Positions 5,013 through 5,717 of a stretch of 5,717 nt of DNA are shown piece after piece; the stretch's first letter is position 1; every line of letters starts with the position of its first letter. A model generated the notes under the pieces. That model searched no databases, was not told the origin of the DNA, and saw only the letters and a list, made by a program, of their open reading frames with translations. The position numbers and the translations under genes are program-made. This stretch comes from Actinomycetes bacterium (GTDB taxonomy: Bacteria > Actinomycetota > Actinomycetes > S36-B12 > UBA10799): NCBI GenBank assembly GCA_029779995.1, contig JAKOZM010000500.1:1-5717 (forward strand). Direction: 5' to 3'.

Positions 5013-5333
5013 CTCGCGACCATCGGGCTGGTGTGGAGGTTCCTCCTGGACCCGAACATCGGCCTCGTGGGTGGCCTCACCAAGGAGCTTTTCGGAGAGC
5101 CGATCGCGTTCCTGCAGGATCCTTCGCTGGCCCTGCCCACCGTCATCTTCGTCAGCGTCTGGAAGAACGTTGGCTTCACCATGGTGATCCTGCTCGCGGG
5201 GCTGAAGGGTGTCCCAGAGCACCTGTACGAAGCGGCCCGCCTCGACGGAGCCCGCGGACGCCAGCTGACGTGGTACGTAACCTTGCCGAGCATCAGGCCT
5301 ACGCTGCTCTTCGCCGCCATGATCCTGGCCTGA
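5013..5333 (+). pseudogene. ABC sugar-transporter permease fragment (MalF/UgpA-like)
   Basis: Starting exactly at the IS edge, the frame reads SLATIGLVWRFLLDPNIGLV and continues for about 105 codons to TGA 5331. It is the middle of a binding-protein-dependent transport permease (carbohydrate uptake family 1). FLLDPNIGLVGGL is a typical extracellular loop. FVSVWKNVGFTMVILLAGLKGVPEHLYEAARLDGA contains membrane segments followed by the EAA loop (LYEAARLDGARGRQLTWYVTLP) that contacts the ATPase subunit. The family runs to about 290-320 residues; the N-terminal 40-50 percent is missing at the IS, and the end after FAAMILA is missing at the TGA. The remaining piece has no start of its own and cannot form a working permease. 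Downstream in the same frame LSAFEVLQ faintly resembles the normal SFQVFD continuation, but the same bases are better explained by a minus-strand gene start. Confidence 0.9.
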
Positions 5334-5396
5334 CTTCGCTTGTCGGCGTTCGAGGTCCTTCAGATGCATCTTCGGCTGGATCCAGTGTCCGGTCAT
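5334..5396 (-). pseudogene. N-terminal fragment of an unidentified minus-strand gene
   Basis: ATG 5396-5394 on the minus strand opens MTGHWIQPKMHLKDLERRQA. It has an excellent ribosome binding site (GGGAGG, 5410-5405) at 8 nt spacing and follows the preceding minus-strand stop (5412-5410) by 13 nt, as in an operon. After about 21 codons the frame enters sequence antisense to the permease fragment and becomes a shadow (open to 5010). I therefore read only the first 21 codons as original. The family is not recognised. Confidence 0.4.
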
Positions 5397-5404
5397 TCTT
5401 CGTG

Positions 5405-5410
5405 CCTCCC
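5405..5410 (-). promoter_or_regulatory. Ribosome binding site overlapping an upstream stop codon
   Basis: GGGAGG on the minus strand, 8 nt before ATG 5396. Its first G is the last base of the TAG (5412-5410) that ends the upstream frame, an arrangement typical of translationally coupled actinobacterial genes. Confidence 0.55.
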
Positions 5411-5717
5411 TAACGTTTCTCGTCTCCCAAGGCGCAGGCGAGGTCGTTCAGGGTCAGGGTCGTGCGCACAGTTCTCGAACTCGATGCATCACAACGAAAC
5501 TTGGAGCCAGGGTGCACTAGCCTCGATCGTTCACGTGTTGTGACCTGACGCGTTGTCCGGATGCACCAAAGTGCCTGTCCTGCAACGGGATACTTGTACT
5601 TGCGATAGTTCAAGATCCGTGAGCGGGAAGGCACTTGGTAAGTGAAGAGTACAGCGTGGTCGTCGGGGTTGTCGGTGTCTGGGGATGGGACTGGTGTGGT
5701 TGCCCACGCGGGGAGCG
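5410..5717 (-). CDS. Unidentified minus-strand reading frame (runs off right edge)
   Basis: On the minus strand a frame is open from the right edge to TAG 5412-5410, about 101 codons. It contains DTDNPDDHAVLFTYQVPSRS near the edge and ends TTLTLNDLACALGDEKR. The two ends look coding-like. The middle (about 5460-5560) is rich in Arg, Ser, Cys and Thr and less convincing, so the frame may be a fusion of remnants, or only its last 20 codons may be a gene (a GTG at 5468-5466 would give VRTTLTLNDLACALGDEKR). The coupling to the ribosome binding site and ATG downstream supports a real gene end. No family is recognised, and no other gene is visible in the 5397-5717 stretch. Confidence 0.35.
   Translation of the reverse strand, partial: LPAWATTPVPSPDTDNPDDHAVLFTYQVPSRSRILNYRKYKYPVAGQALWCIRTTRQVTTRERSRLVHPGSKFRCDASSSRTVRTTLTLNDLACALGDEKR
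5565..5639. repeat. Imperfect inverted repeat near the right edge
   Basis: ACCAAAGTGCC (5565-5575) and GGCACTTGGT (5630-5639) are complementary with one extra A in the left arm, separated by 54 bases. The interior is relatively AT-rich and contains a TACTTG direct repeat (5591-5602) and a weaker CTTG/CAAG pairing. It could fold into a 75-nt structure or be the ends of a tiny element. Its length and bulge leave chance open. Confidence 0.35.

Noticed and set aside
3660..5016. Target-site duplication of the IS
   Set aside because: The three bases on each side (TCT and CTC) do not match; only CT is shared, which is expected often by chance.
5010..5396. Full 128-codon minus-strand frame
   Set aside because: Most of it is antisense to the permease fragment, which is clearly coding on the plus strand; only the first 21 codons are retained as a possible gene start.
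1..5717. CRISPR array, tRNA or rRNA genes
   Set aside because: No regularly spaced repeats, no tRNA-like arm pattern and no rRNA signature were seen on either strand.

Overview
The window suggests an actinobacterium. GC is high throughout, GTG and TTG starts are frequent, several start sites carry a GGGAGG ribosome binding site, and one gene belongs to the mycothiol-dependent maleylpyruvate isomerase superfamily, a largely actinobacterial group. It reads as an accessory or rearrangement-prone stretch: nearly every gene except the insertion sequence is cut off, shortened or broken, and pieces of unrelated genes abut each other.

Left part (1-2400). A minus-strand HAD-type hydrolase starts at 111 and leaves the window on the left; it has a good ribosome binding site, a plausible promoter and a hairpin in its leader. 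A plus-strand DinB/maleylpyruvate isomerase-like gene (414-1178) has a normal metal-site region but a degraded C-terminus. It meets, tail to tail with a 23 bp overlap, a minus-strand GHKL-ATPase protein with a C-terminal winged helix (1156-2397). That protein looks like a member of the AlbA/Schlafen-type ATP-binding regulator family that has lost its N-terminal DNA-binding domain.

Middle (2400-3664). The short tail of another minus-strand gene (about 2430-2522), followed by a small hairpin, abuts a plus-strand HAD hydrolase with all four catalytic motifs but no recognisable start; two extra bases would join it to an upstream frame reading LTVWDLDNT. Nineteen bases after its stop begins a small two-helix membrane protein, so the two look like a translationally coupled pair. 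The membrane gene is cut at codon 77 by the insertion sequence.

Insertion sequence (3665-5012). This is a complete IS3-family element of 1348 bp with perfect 28 bp terminal inverted repeats, OrfA and OrfB in the usual -1 frame relation, and a DD(35)E transposase. It is the only clearly intact unit here. The two sides of the element carry different genes and no 3-5 bp target duplication, which points to a deletion or recombination between copies after insertion.

Right part (5013-5717). About 105 codons of an ABC sugar-transporter permease, including its EAA loop, start at the element's edge and end at a TGA. They are followed by a 21-codon minus-strand gene start with a strong ribosome binding site, which is itself preceded by the end of a further minus-strand frame running in from the right edge. 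The most interesting candidate for a little-described system is the HAD hydrolase plus two-helix membrane protein pair. The copy here is broken and any function is inference.
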